Positions 47,512-61,905 of a stretch of 64,000 nt of DNA are shown piece after piece. A program made the translations under genes and the position numbers. Source of the DNA: Phoebastria nigripes (taxonomy: Eukaryota; Chordata; Aves; Procellariiformes; Diomedeidae); NCBI GenBank assembly GCA_035582835.1, contig JAYKAV010000112.1:3352102-3416101 (forward strand), given 5' to 3'. Numbering within the stretch: the first letter of the stretch is position 1; each line of letters starts with the position of its first letter. The notes beneath the pieces are model-generated. The model saw nothing but the letters and a program-made list of their open reading frames with translations. It did no database searches and was not told where the DNA came from.

Positions 47512-50500
47512 GACAAAAACATTTTTCAGATAAGCAATTAAACTGGTATGTCTTATTTTAGACAGATATTACACAGTTAAATATCCAAAGAGTATTCAAT
47601 CTCCTGGAAAATTTTTATTATGTTGCCAGTTTGAACAAACAAAATATAATCTATTTTTGCAGCATACAGACTGACATATGGGTACTAAAGAAGGGTGAGA
47701 CTTGTATGCTTGGGACTGATTAAAGGTAACGTCCCACTCATGCATACATGCACCACAATCAAGTACTTACCTTTCTTTGCAGGTGAAAACACAAAATCAA
47801 TCAGCTAGTTTTTTAGTCATTTTGCTCTGTTTTGCCAAGCGTATCTGCTTTGTCACTCTTCAAATGATTAAAACAGAGCTGCCACAAAATCATTCAGAGC
47901 TAATTACCTACTTGAAAAATATGCCTATAGGCAGGTGTAATTTTTAAAAGTAAAGGCAGGAACGGTTTTCTCCTGGCATTCTTTTAAGCAATGTAAAATT
48001 TGTGCCAAAGAAGTAACTCTTGTATTTACAAGAAATCCTTTAATATATTTCTTGAAGAAATGCCACTTAGAACATGAAGCTACACAGACTACAAAACTTG
48101 AATCCCTTTAGATTAAGTTCAGCAAACACAGTGATTACATTAAGATGACAGTACAGAGGTACAGACCTACCCATCTTACTGCACAGTCCATATTCATCCA
48201 CATCTGGCTTAATGCTGCACTGGGAGACTGAAGATCAAACCAAGGAAAGGTAGGTTTGCAAAGAAAATTAAGGCAGAAAAACACCTGAGGATGAAACTAC
48301 TGGGAGAAGCATTACATTGCCAAGATACACCCTCTGTCGTTGTGTTGTCCCAAGGCTGGGGCAGGGTGGTAAGTTTTAAAGCAGCTGTGGACCTCTATAG
48401 TGTATCAGGAATTATAAACTGTGTGATATTCAATGTTTTNCTTAAATGCCCAATTGCTAACATTCTAAGACGAGGCGAAAGTCTCAGGTCTGACTTCTAA
48501 AACTAAGTAACATCACTGCAAATCTCTGCTCTTTCATGATTTAGCAGAGGGACTTTGAAGACATGAACCACAAAAGTTCAAGTTCTGGAACTCAATTAGA
48601 AGGACTTCCACCTTAGGATTATTTAAAACCTCATCAATGTTTAAACCTAGCTTGAATAGTGANTTTTGACCACTGGCAGCAAGGCAGCGGCATCCAAACC
48701 AGCTTCCAGTTGCTTGGACTGGAATACTGCAGAAATATTTAGCCCAGGTTCAGTAGCAGAAAGGAGAATCCATGTTGCCACAAAACACAACCAAATATTC
48801 TGTTCCTTTTGAAAGGAAAGGGAGAGGAAATGCAGAAGAGCAGACACAGAGTAGCTGCCACAGGTAGCTGCTAGTTATCCTTCGTGAACTGACAGAAGAT
48901 GAGAAACCTGCAGCCGCAGCATTTCAGCCATGGGACCAGAAGAACCAGCTAGCCCAGTGAAAAGACCATGCCTCCTACCTGTCTGTTGTTAATCCCTTCA
49001 ACAAGGCCATGATGTCTGAAACAAGCTTGCATCTTGAGACATGAGAAACTGAAGAACTCCTAACACTGCAGCTTGCTCTTCACATGAAAATGCATGTGAT
49101 AATTGAAACAGGCATATAAAGACTCGCTTCTGCAGTATGTCAGACTAGGGCCTAACCGCAGAAATATGTTCTCTCTTTTTTTAAATCCAGCAACCAAATA
49201 AAAGTAAGGCTTAGTTCAGTGTAGTAACATTGTAGTATTAACCTGTGTATGGGGCAGCTTATTCTTTCTAAATACATGATGCCTTTTAAAAGACTAGTAA
49301 GATTAAGGGACTGATCAAGAACAGCAAATGTTAAAGAGCAGATACAACTAGCACTTTCTATCCAATCCAAGTATTATTCTATAAAAACAACACTTTTAAA
49401 ACAGTTGGGGATTTTTTCTTGTTTGTTTGGTCAATTTTTTTTTTTTAAAGGAATATTGGTTAGAATCAAAATAGCATAACACAATCTTAGATACATGAAA
49501 AGCACTGATGCAAAAGACAGAAATGCCATTTTTGGACTCAGAAGACCTGCCTGTCACAATCAGATATTCTGCATTTATGGCTATAAAGATAAAAGCTCAG
49601 GATCAAAGTACTGAAGTTTAACAAGTTATAACACATCAGCTGAACCACAGCAAACACAAAGCAAAGTCACTTAGCTTAACCTCATTCCACTGTGAACTAC
49701 ACAGATTAATAACCTTACATCTGCGGCAAGCTAAGAATATGCCTGCGTAATATTACTACTATATGCTGGCCTGTTAAACATCAGTAACAGGATAAGGAGT
49801 CTGGTCCTCAAGTCACTGACCTGAATAGACAAAATCAGCCCAAATACATCTTTGACAAGCTAGACTGTTCGCAGATTGAGGGCTACTGAAGCCATGAAGG
49901 AAGAACACCTTTTGACATATCAGACCATCCCTGCCAGAGACGGTTGCATGGTGAATATGAATATAACAGTAACACAGGCAAAGAAGTAAGTCAGGAGATA
50001 GGTCAGTCAAGGATAAAAATCAAGACTTACTACTCAGAAGTTTTCTTAAGAAAATTATGATTGTTGTTCACTTCCACTAATCCACTACTAACACTAGGAT
50101 CAGAGAGTTATCAAGATGACAGCTACATAAATAAGGTAGAAATTTTCCCAATTAATAGTTCTGCAGACANATCTGTGATTCTTTGGGCTTCTCAAGTGGT
50201 TACATTAAATTTCCTATGCTAAAAATTAGTAGATACTGTAATAAAAATCAGAGCGAGTACTGTGCTAACTTCTAACATTATTTTAGGCAGTCTATACTGG
50301 ACACCACCCTAAATTTTCTGTATGTCCTAAGTTCTAGTAATGTTTTTTTGGCTCTTGGCAATGAACTTTTGCTTTTTCTTTTCCACAACCATGGAAAAAG
50401 TGAGCTGGTTCCCTTCATTAGGACAGTGCTTTTCTCTCAGAAGGACAGCACCAACATGAGACTTTCCCCTAAAAACACACAGGCATCTCCTGTGCATTGC

Positions 50501-53500
50501 TACATCGCAGGGTGCTCTCTACACAATTACTCCTGCCCTCTGACTCTATAGCCATACATCCACAAGCAAAGCCACCTCCCCTTCTCCCNCTAGTAACTCC
50601 TTTCAATTTATTTGTGAAAAATGCTCAAGAACAAACTGGTTTTCCTTATGGTTATAGGTAATTTCTTTAACAGAAGTTATTTAAAACACTCATTCCAGTC
50701 AGATAACTCCTTATTCTGCAATTAACTTCACCAATATCAGTAAAACTTACTCAGCACAAGAAAAGCACCGATGCTCGCCTTTAAGCTGTTTTCAATATGT
50801 AGGATTGGGTGACACACAGGAACAATTCAGTTTCCCAAGGCGGGAGTTTTGTGCCTCTGAGCACAGCTGCCAAANGAAGAGGAGAAATCCAATACGCATT
50901 ATCAATTACGAGTGTCTCAAGTGTCTTGTGCAAATTTGTCCCCTTTAGAAAATGGCTGGGAAGCACTAACCAATAACTATACATAACTCTGAATTGCTTC
51001 ACTTTGTGTATGGCTGAAAAATTCCATTTAGCAATGAATAAAAAAAAAAAAAAAAGCCAGAGAATCCGTGGTGACACAAGGCACATCACAAGGAGAGATT
51101 AGCAAAGCCTAACACATCTGTGATCCACATTTCTGGGTTTTTTGGACAGGTATAAGCAAAAGTGACAGCAAAACTGGAGAACCTCTACGGTAAAACGTAG
51201 ACTACTTAAGAAATGCTTCTTAGCAACTGTTTCCTTGTTTCATGCTTAATACAGCAAAACCACTTTAAATATTCCAGTGACACAAATTAAAAGCATTAAG
51301 AAAACAAAAAGTATTTCACTGTGCAGAGACCTCAGGTTCCTCTGACTACATCTGCTGCCTTCAGATAGCAATCCCCAAGTCCCGTCTGAAATCTGTCAGT
51401 GCTTTAGACTTCAACTTGCCTCTGGCTAGCACCTGTTATCCGTGTAACCCTTCAGCAGAAAGAACTCATGCCACTAATATGTCATATAATTTTTTACCTC
51501 TTTGCTACAAGACTTTCTAACATGCCCCCCTGTAGAGGCCCAAGAAAGTTGGTTCAAGCCAGATTGGTGCTGGTTTCACCAGTAAAACAGAAAAAACAAT
51601 CCGAGTCAGTCCTTCACTCCCACCCTACTTCCAGCAGCAGGCTCACGTTCCTCAGAGTGCAGACGACTGGGTTGAAGCCCAGACAAATACAAGTGCANTT
51701 ACAGCCTTTACAAAAACAGTAATACTGATGCAAACAAGCACATCCTGTTTCAGCTGGTTTCNAACAGTTACCTAAAAACCTCTTAACTTTGCTTAAACTA
51801 CGCTTAACTACCAGCCTTGTATTTTGTCTTCCAATTAATCATTTCTCAGTTCCAAAGGTCTGCAAGTAGAAAGGAGGCACCGAAGCTAAAGCAGGGCTTT
51901 TCTATTCCCCAAAGAAGCAACATGCAGCCACCCCAACTCTCAGCTGCAAGAGCTAAATCTTTCAGACCTTGCTCATGAGCAGAACATGACGTCATTTTGT
52001 TTAAAAGAAATTACTTTTTTCATCTAAAACCAAAGAGCTACAAGTTCTAGTCGTATTTCTGTTTTCTGTACATTGCTTGTTATCTTTTCCTCATGTTTGC
52101 TTGTCCTATTTCAAACTTCTTGGGATTTACATTCCAGGAGGGAACAACAGCTCAGTTAAAAATTACTTTCAGTGGTCCACTAGAAGATTTTTTTTCATTT
52201 ATGCACACTGTAAGAGAGAAATACACATTTTTTTATAATTGTGAATGACATGTCCTCTGTCTGTTCACATGATTAATTACAAATTATTTCCCTCCTCCTC
52301 AGTCTGTTTCACTTTGAAGTTCTACCTTTGCAGGAGCAGTTATTACACAGTAAAATCATTCAGATGAGAAATTCAGGTAAAATGCAAATCCTGCAACAAA
52401 ACACTGTAATTAAAATAAACAGCAAAATGGGTATAAACAAGTACTACGATTTTTCATCATCAATATCTGTGGAGGTCTAAANGTACACTCCAAGGGTCAG
52501 ATATTCACTGTATATTTTTGTTAGATTGCATGGTTTTAGAGGCAGAAATGTAAGGCTACAGGACTGTGACTTAACGCAAGAAGGTGGCCTTTTCCTGTAC
52601 AACAGATGACATCTGTCTCCACCTAAAACTACAGCAAGTGTTGATCATGAGACTTTCAGGTTTAATTGCCTGTAACCACAAGCAGTACAAACCGCAGTAG
52701 GAAGTCAGTTAATGAACTTGCAACAAATGTAACAATTGCTACCAAGACAAAATTATGAGGCTGTTTTAAACAACAGTACTCCTTCCTTCCTGCATTACTG
52801 ATATTTTCTCCTGCTACAAAAATTTACAGATGCTTTTTTCATCTCCAGTCTCTAAGATTTTCACAGAAGTAAATGTTTGGTCCAGCACCCACTGATGTCA
52901 GAGGAAGAGACAAATAAAGACCATAAAGAAAGGAAAATATCCAGATTGTAAAAGGTCTGTGCCGAACAATTTAGTGTCTGGCTTTAGCAGTTTTTAATGA
53001 CACCAACAAGAGCCAAGAACAAAGACTCCTGAGCTGGAGACTTGGCAGGTATCATAAGCAAAGATGAGGATGGGTTTTGTGTAGTCTTCATTCTCTGTGT
53101 ACTTATCATCATGAACTCTATTCACACACTGTGACCTATTTATGCTCCTGCAGCAAAACAGAACTTGAAATTATTTTTTAAAAAAGGAAAAAAAATAAAA
53201 TCAGAAAATATTACATCACTTCATCCTATCTTCTCTTACCTACAAAAGTTTCTAGTTTGTTGTCCTTACCTGAATAGCACCCTGTACAGCCATAAAGCCA
53301 AATTTAGGAGTTTGTCTGTATATGTAATTTACATGCATATGTAAGTTTGCATATTTGTAAGTATTTCTCACCTACAGATGTGTATACAAACACCTATTTC
53401 TGAGCAGAAAACCATCTACAGATGTCTCATTTATTTGCTCTCTCTGTGCCAATAGCCAAAAAATAATAAATGTAGGTTCCCAGAACTTTATCTTAAGCAA

Positions 53501-55554
53501 ATCTGTCATTATTAGGTCAAGTTCAAAGAGGAAAGCAGCCAACAGGTCAAAAGAAAAAAACCCATAATATTTTGATTGGCCTTTTCATTGTTTTTGGAGA
53601 GCTCCCGAATAACACACTGTACAAGAGACAGCTACCAATTGTTTTCTGTTTCACTGAAATTAAAAGCCAGTTTCAAGGGTAGCAACAATTCTGTCCAGCA
53701 AATAAATTATCATAATAATTTACTGTTACGAGTAGTCTCCTTTTTTATACTTCATTTTCCTTGAGCGATAAGAAAGCACTCATGTTAATTTCTCATGCAT
53801 TAAGAAAATTCTCTGTCTTAAAGCCTACATTCACATTGCATGGGAAAGAACACATACTTTTTCCAAAGCAAGATCATTATTGATCGCACTGCAACAATCA
53901 GCAACTGCCATACACTTCATATCCCTCTGTAAAACCAAACTTACCTTCAAAACATACCTATCAAATTCAGGACCCCAGCCTCATTCAACTGTCCAAAAAG
54001 AGACAGCTGACTAAAAAAGCACCCGGCATAACAATCTAAGAAACCCACAGTCCATACACAGCACAAGTTCACATGCCTCTGCTGCATACGTTAAGAGCTG
54101 AACACTCAGCCCAGTACCACAGCGCTTTCTTGATGAGGCTGACAAGTCTCCTCTTGCACTGCAGGGGGTCCCAGACTGGGTTCTGTCCACCCATGGCCAC
54201 TCACCCCTGCTATCAGCGATCACTTCAGACAAAACCAGAGGCAGTAAAGGAGAGGAAAGCCTGCAGATTATAATACAGGTGGTGACTTGTACCGAAAAAT
54301 GAGCAAAACCGCCCCAAAACCTAAAGAACTACTATGATGTTTGTGCTTATACTTTTTCTTGGGATATTCTAAAAGGACTGGACCTCTCACCAGTCAACAG
54401 CTGCATATAGTCTTTTATGTCACCCTCCTATGAGCCATGTCGCATTTTTTCCCCCATGATGCAAGCAGCCATAAATAGATGTAGGAATCCAAAAATATTA
54501 AATGAGTTTTGTGGGATTTGTTTTTTTTTACTTAAAAAGGGAGGAAGGATGAAAGAAAGAAAAAAAAAAAAGAAATCATACAGTGCAACACATTTAATTA
54601 CATTTAGAATTGTCAGGGACAAAAAGAGAATGATCTGAACAAATTTAGCCTCTGAAACAAAATCCAGAGTTTTACAGCACACCAAAATAAAAACACACAG
54701 AAATACAGAACTGTCCCACAGCCAGAGTACAGGATGTGTGTTTACTTTATGTAGAAACCATCACTGCACACAACAGACATTGATATCTATTAATTAGACA
54801 TGAGAATATAGTTTTTCCCTTCTATTTGATCTACAGTCACTCAGAAGAAAAAAACAAGGAATTTGACTAGCTTACAGATGCTGTTGCCCCGTGCTTGGTC
54901 TGAAATGGTTTGCTTTTCCTTCATCAAGAAAACATCCCAAAGTCAAATATATCTCGCTAAAATTATTTTTATATAAACTCCAGAAACTTACTGTTTTTCT
55001 TGAATATTCTGTTTTTCACTAACTATAAAGTCAAAGAGATACAATCTGAAAAACAAAGATTCAGGAAATTTCTAAAAATATCTGTGAAAATGGTAACTTA
55101 AATCATGAAAAGAAATCCCTCCAGACAAATATTTTCTTCACAAAATAGAAGTAAGCATCCTGCCATATTTACTGTTGGTTTGTTTGTTTTATAATTATAA
55201 ATTTGAGCAGTGAAAATAAAAAATACAAAGCTTCCTACATCTGCTTTGTGAAGAAAGCCCCAAAGAGAAAGAAAGATTCCTTCTATGTTGAGATTTCCAA
55301 GTATTTCTATTGTCCAAGACATTATACTTTGACTTAACAATTAGTGATTTTACAGAGTTTTTACTAAATAGATTATTTTTACTACTGTAACACAGGCAAA
55401 ATAGTATTGAACTTCCATTTATTGGAGGTATGTTAGAAAACAGAATTGATAACACCCACGTCACCAGTTAGATTTCAAGCTTTGCTGTAATTTTAGTTGA
55501 GAAAACATTTGTCTCCAAAATCGGGAGCATACAATTGCTAAAGAATTTGGAAAG
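47512..55554. other. Non-coding stretch, no gene seen
   Basis: About 8 kb of AT-rich DNA without a supportable gene; frames do not exceed about 102 codons. It holds nine single unresolved bases (48440 to 52482). Simple runs occur at 49435-49446 (T12), 51040-51055 (A16) and 54560-54571 (A12), and a degenerate pair of 13-14-bp TGCATATGTAAGTT-like units lies at about 53335-53365. Confidence 0.5.
51040..51055 (+). repeat. Poly-A run (A16)
   Basis: Sixteen A residues. Simple repeat. Confidence 0.75.
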
Positions 55555-55625
55555 TGTATGATATCACAGGTATCACTGAAACTTCGATTCAGTGAAATAC
55601 TGATATTTCATTGATATTGATCTTG
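55555..55625. repeat. Cluster of adjacent dyads
   Basis: In about 70 bases there are several self-complementary segments: TGATATCA (about 55559), TCACTGAA and TTCAGTGA around ACTTCGA (55573-55595), and GAAATA and TATTTC around CTGA (55594-55609). GATATT-type phrases recur to 55621. Together they could fold as consecutive small hairpins. Confidence 0.45.
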
Positions 55626-56445
55626 AAACTTTGGCATACAAATGTAAAATTCTGTTTCTAACAATAAGATTGTTAGCTATCAGAAGAGTGAAACTTTTAA
55701 CAAAAATCCTAGAAAATGTCTGCACATATAAAAGCGATCACCATTCAAAGTTTCCAGACAAAATGCAAGGTGAAAAATAAGTGATGCATTATTGCCTCCA
55801 AAAGTAAAGCCTATTACATCCTTTCTGTTACAATTTTAGTACATGTCCAGAAAAAAATGCACAGAATTTTTTTCATGCAAATGTTTTCAAGTAGGATTAA
55901 ACACTGCACATTTCACTTTCCTGTTTCTTGTTTTGTGAGCAGAAATAGACTGCTTTAAAAGCAGAAGCATTCAATCCAAGCAGAAGACAAGTGCTTCATG
56001 TTCTTCAAACAAAGCTCTTAGCCTGAATAAAGGAAAAAGTTTAATCACTTTGCTCAGTTAAGCCTGTATATTTAAGAAATATTTCTGGACAGGAGCTTGA
56101 AAATGATCTTTTTAATGTTTGTATGAAACCAAGGTGATCTAAACAAAGAGGCCTTTTTTCTCTGTAGGTGTCTTTTTTCATTAAAAACAGGCCTTCCATT
56201 TCAAGACCTGCAGTGTGAAGGAAAATATGCTGCTGTTGCTCAAACTTTACACACTATTTGTTTAAGACTTAATTCCTCTGAGCTGTCAAAACACAACCTT
56301 TCAGCAGTTCAAACCTTCAACCAAAAAAAAGATGACATTCACAAACACCTTTGGGCTCACAAGGGGAGACCTGGTTTGCATCAGAGCTGGCACAAAAGCC
56401 TTTTGCAATGGACAATTCTCTTACACAGTTAATAGCCAGCCTAAA

Positions 56446-56460
56446 AACAACAACAACAAC
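56446..56460 (+). repeat. (AAC)5 microsatellite
   Basis: Five AAC units. Simple trinucleotide repeat. Confidence 0.8.
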
Positions 56461-59400
56461 GTCCCCCAAGATACTCATTATGGAGATAACACTGCAAGTT
56501 TGAACGTCCTTGTGGATGAGCATTTTTATTTTGGTTTAGTAGCAAACATTTCCACTGTGCACTTTGGCTACGGCCCAACACTTCCCTGGTAGCTGTTCAC
56601 GCTGTGAGTGGCAGAGAGGGGCTCTCTGCTCCGAGCAGGCAGTATCCTGCATTGCCTCAACGCACAAACAAACAAACGCCCTTGTCCTTCCCCTTCCCCT
56701 CCTATTCTCAGCAAAGGAGGGACAGGGAAGATGAAGGTCCCCAGTACTGACCCCTACAACTAAAACATATGCGCCCACACAATCCAGGCCCATGCGCTCC
56801 CTCCCTGCCACACAGGTTGCCTGGTTCAGCTGGTGTTAGCGGGACCCTACAGTTGTGCAATTACCACCTCACCAGGATGTTGGGCTAAGTCACATTTCTC
56901 CACTCAGCTCTAGTCCCACAACTCAAACGGCTGATGCAACAACAGAAAAACAGCACCTGTACTGAGTTATAAATTGTTTTCAGCAGAGAGCATGGCATTC
57001 TAGATCCCAGCTACAAAGTACTATGTTGAGCAAATTCCATGGGAAGTTTCTTCTCNTACATGCCCAAGAACCTAAAAATGGCTCTACCTAAGCTATACCA
57101 TAGCAGTTCCCCTTTTGCCCTGCGCTGGCCCATTTGTGTCTGTAAAAAGTATCTTTTACGATCAGATCTAGACAACCACTGCTAATGACTCACTGAAGCA
57201 CCATTACTAATCTGGGATTTATGCCATCATTTTTCAGTCAAGACTGATTAAAGAGATTTGGCAATACTGCAAACATAATTCAGCATCTCTGGCACTGTTT
57301 AGAAAACTGTGATCACAGCTTCACATGCATTAAGACTGGTGGCCATCTGCAAAATTTCATGCTGATGCATCCAAAGTACATATATTCAGCCAGCCATTTG
57401 AACTGTGGGCGAAAGAGATGGGTGGGAAAAGAAGTTGATAAGATCCAACAGAGTATGATTAAGCAAATACCCTGTTCTAGAGAGGCTAAAACTCCAGCGT
57501 TAAAAATAGACACTCTGTGCAATGCTGTCTCAAGTGTTGTATACACATTTTATAAAACCACATATTTTTATATTAACAGCAGATTAAAAACCAAGACTTC
57601 TATTAAAAATATAGACAACTGATTTTGATACATCACACCTTAAAACAACAATTATTTAAATGTGTTATCAAACTGCAACAATGTTTCTCCCCCACGCTTC
57701 CTCTTTCCTTTCGACTTTGCCTGAAATCAGTACTCCAACAACAGGAGCAAACCCACATTGCTTCAAGCATTCTTCTGGCACTAAGAAATGGAAGCAGGGT
57801 ATAAAATTAATTAAGAGTGCGATATTAAAAGCTGTGGTATCAGCAAAGCGAAGGTGCAGACAGCAGCAGATTTTCTGTGACTCTTTACTAGAGAACTTGT
57901 CTCCACTTCCATNGGAAAGCCAACATCTAGTGCTCTGAATATGGAAATTCAGTTAAAGCCTGGAGGTCGAACTGCTGCCAGCAACAGATTTCAGATTCAA
58001 GCAGATGGAAGAGAGTGACTCCAGCTCTGACAGGTAGGGACTACTGCTGCTATGTGGGGCTACGCCTTCATTTGGAGGGTTATCACACAGTTGTTAGCAA
58101 ATCCTTTTCAGAGGAAAAGTAGGCCAGTCAGCCTGACAGTGCAAACAAATGACAGTAACACATTTCCAAAGCCTTTCAATGTGTTGCATGTCCCTCTGAT
58201 CATCCCCCCCGCCCCATTTTTCCAGTAAAAATCATCTTCATGGGGACATCGCATACCTCCCACTCCAGCTTCATGCCCCTCCTGTTCTCCAGAGGAGACC
58301 ACTCCCTTCCTACTCATCTTACAAACTTTGCTCATCATGTGTGTCATTTCAAGGATTTCCACACTGGCCATCGCTGCCAGGGACACTTCTCTTTTTGGGT
58401 CTAAACCCTGCCCTCATTTCCACCCCTGCTAGCACCAAATACTGAATGTTGCAGAGGAATTAAGTATCCGATAAATGCAATGTCATACGCACACATCAGT
58501 ACCAAAATATCACTTTCAAATGTGAATGTGACAGAAGAGGAGGTCTCTGGGAAAGGACTTTTTTGAGCATCTGAAGCACACGGAGCCAGAATATCAGGTC
58601 TGAACAGCATATGGCAGAGTTTCTTAGTGTAAAATCAGAGGAACAAGAGCAGGACATGTGTCTGAAAGGCAACATGGAAAATGGCTTTAGCTGGGCTGCC
58701 ACAAGAACAGAAAGGTTATGAACCATTCTGGTATTTTGGTAAATATGGGCACATGCTACATACACATACAGGCGCAGTCTCTTTTTCTTACACAAATCTT
58801 CACTTCATGTTACTCAAGAATATTCAAATGAATGCCCAAAACCATGCAAAAAACAAAAAAACAAAACTACCCAGCCATAAAAAGGAAACATATAGCTTTA
58901 TCTTCCTTTTCAACCTTCAGCTACCTCCCCATTACCTTACTCGCAGCGCCTGCTCTCAGACCTGTGCAACATGTCATTTAGGAGAAAACCAGGTCTACAC
59001 CCAGATTACTTCCGACCCCACATACCACAACAGGAAAGCACAAATATATCCTGCATCATTATATCATCTCATTCCTGCCTACAAACAATAACCTCAGACA
59101 AATGCAAGACTCTATTACAAAGTATCTCCACTAAAAAAAAGCAAACAAACAAAAAAATCTTTTCCCTACAGTTACCCACCTGCACAATGCATTTAAACAC
59201 TATTAACCAAACCCTTCCTCAACACATACCCATTCATCTTGTAAGGGGGTGCAACAGCTGTTCAAAAGTAAACAGGGAGGCAGGTGACTGGATGGGGAAG
59301 GGGGCTGACTTCCATTTGACAACCTGGGCAGGCTTACACTTTAGGAAGGACAGGAAGCAGCTCCTCAGAGGCAGAGGCTGTTCCTCTGACCAGAACCAAC

Positions 59401-61873
59401 TCTCATGCTGCCTAGTCTGGAGGAGGATAGAGTTGTTTTTTATTTGTGGGATGTTACCCTCTTAATTTTGGTTCAGCAGGAAACAAAAAACCCTTTACAT
59501 CCAATATGCCAATATGGTACTCAGAGCTACCTGACAGAAAGGACTACAAGCCAACATTTNAGTAATGCATCGAAGTTCCAGCTTCAACATACAACAGCCA
59601 CAAGAGTCTCACCTTAAAAAATATCCTAATCAAGCGTCCAGTCAGAAGCAAAAAGCTGTTCATTTGGGCCAAGAGAGAAGAAATTGGTATGTATCTTGGA
59701 GCTGATGGAAACGGGAAAGATGAGATCACGACTGCAGATTACCGACAATAGGATAACAAGCCATCTCCTTGGTGTCAATGGCTTGTTGAGGACATAGTCA
59801 ATTGAGCAACCATGGTTTTATTTTGAAGTCATCTTTCTTCCTCTCTGGAAATTAACTACATTTGCATATTTCTTTCTACCCACAGGGTAACCATTAAAGA
59901 AGTTTTTATATTAGTAATCATCACCACTAAAATCAAAGCATCTGAGAGAGTATTTTAGGATAACCATGCAAAGTGAAATATTATTTCTACATGCATCAAC
60001 TGCAGTTAATAGTTTTATTTGATTTAGGTATCTGTAGTAGTCAATGTGGGAACCCCACACTTCACTTTCGGGTTTTCTTTTTTCCTATTATGCTTTAGGA
60101 GGCTGATTCTGAAAGTACAGCAAATTCTTATCACTTAAAAATTCTGCACGGCCTCTGTACTGGACCTTCTAACTCACACAGTACCTTGAAGGTACTCCTT
60201 TCAAGCATTAGTTCAGTATTTTGAAAATTTATTGTGCAGAGGGCTGCTTCTCCTTTCATTTTCTTTCTGAGAAATGCAAATCTCCCAATGTTTAGACTTT
60301 TGGGTGCTTTCACTTTCTGACTGCTAATTCTGTTAATTCAGTAGTACCAAAGTTCTGTCAGAGTTCATTGTTCCCCTTCCTTGTTTTTTTTTCACTTGGG
60401 TATTTTTTTTTTCTTTTTCCAAGTCTTGCTTCTTGCAGTTCTCCAAGTTATGCTCTCATGATCTTCGATCATAATTCTAGAAGGTCTTTCATTATCTCCT
60501 TCCCACCAACTACATCATAAAAATAATGACAGATAAATGATATTTTCCCTATCTTCTCCATAAATTAATGTCAAGGTCTTTTAAAGTCTGTTTGCCTAGA
60601 ACGCATACATATGGCTTTTCCTAATCCTGTCAAACTTTCACAGACAGCCCATGCCTCTCAACTTGTGCTCTGCAAGTACCCTTTCTGTTCTCTTGCCACC
60701 TTCATGGCTTCACTGTTTCAAATGGTCTCAACTGTAGTCTAATCCTAATCTGCAAGCATAACTGCAGCAATGAGGAAAAAGGGGCCATCGAAACAAATCA
60801 TTTCCTTCTACTTANAGAACTAACACTTATATTTTCTTTTTTATTCCCCAAGCTCTTGACACTTTTTAGGTGAACTGAAGCTCTGCTCCTTCCAGAGCCA
60901 CGCAACATTACCCTCCCTAGAGGCATATGTCTTCATGGGCTCTCCAACCTAGCTGCTCAACAATAAACCAAAAAAAGGGCAAGAATATAGATGGATTTTT
61001 ACTACTTCTTGCCTCCTCCAATCCTTAGATGACACAGTTTAAGTTAGACCAACTGTTCGCAAGCTCTAATTTATAAATCTCAGTAGCAGGTCCCAGATGG
61101 AAATTATTGGGGTACACTGTGCTCTCAGAACCTCAGAATGCTTCTGGGAGGGCACTCATTGTGACAGGGAGGGTCATAGTACTGGCTATGGGAGCAGCCT
61201 GAAATTAAATGCTTCCCATGAAACACCTGACTCAAAACCTCTAGTTCAGAGACTGTGTAGCTCCTGATACTGCTCTGCTGCAGAAATACCACAAAATGGA
61301 CTTGTTTGCATTTCACTAATTCTTCACTTTCTAAAAATTCCAGGTAGATGCAATACATATAGATACTGATATCGGCATCAAACCGGCATCCTGTGCATAA
61401 TTTTGCACCATGAATCCCTAAGACAGTGCACCATATACAATTACACAAATCCAGACATATTTAGAAGCCCGTATAAAAGCAGGTTTTGCCCATCCTCATA
61501 ACCACTGTGAAGGGCCCCAGGGAAACCCAGAAACACAGAGATTTTGTAGAACCTCCAACAATTATTCCCTCAGGAATCACTACTCCTTCTGACTATTTTA
61601 CCCAAGTCTCAGAATACTCAGCCTTTTCCTGAAAGTCTCAGGTCCCTGAAGCATGTATTACACATAGGGAAGACAAGACCTTTCACCTTACCAGAATCAG
61701 AACAGAGCTTGCAAACACGCCTTACAAGTCGACTCATAAAGAGGGCAGGACGCATGTTAGTTCTTCAACACCATTCACAGGCACAAAAAGTTTAAAAACA
61801 TGAGGGTTTTCAGGAAAATGAGGTGACCACACAGCATGCTGTTTTACTCAGTATTATTGAACGGAGGCCATCA

Positions 61874-61905
61874 AGATTGGGAGCTACCTAAAAGCTCCCA
61901 AATCT
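61874..61905. repeat. 32-bp hairpin with 12-13-bp arms
   Basis: AGATTGGGAGCT and AGCTCCCAAATCT pair along their whole length with one bulged base, leaving loop ACCTAAA. It is the longest paired stem I noticed. A third GGGAG half-copy follows at 61906-61910 (CTGGGAG). Confidence 0.6.

Noticed and set aside
58971..59465. 164-codon frame with an overlapping 136-codon frame
   Set aside because: The two overlap in different frames, the sequence is A/C-rich low complexity in part, and no family is recognisable.
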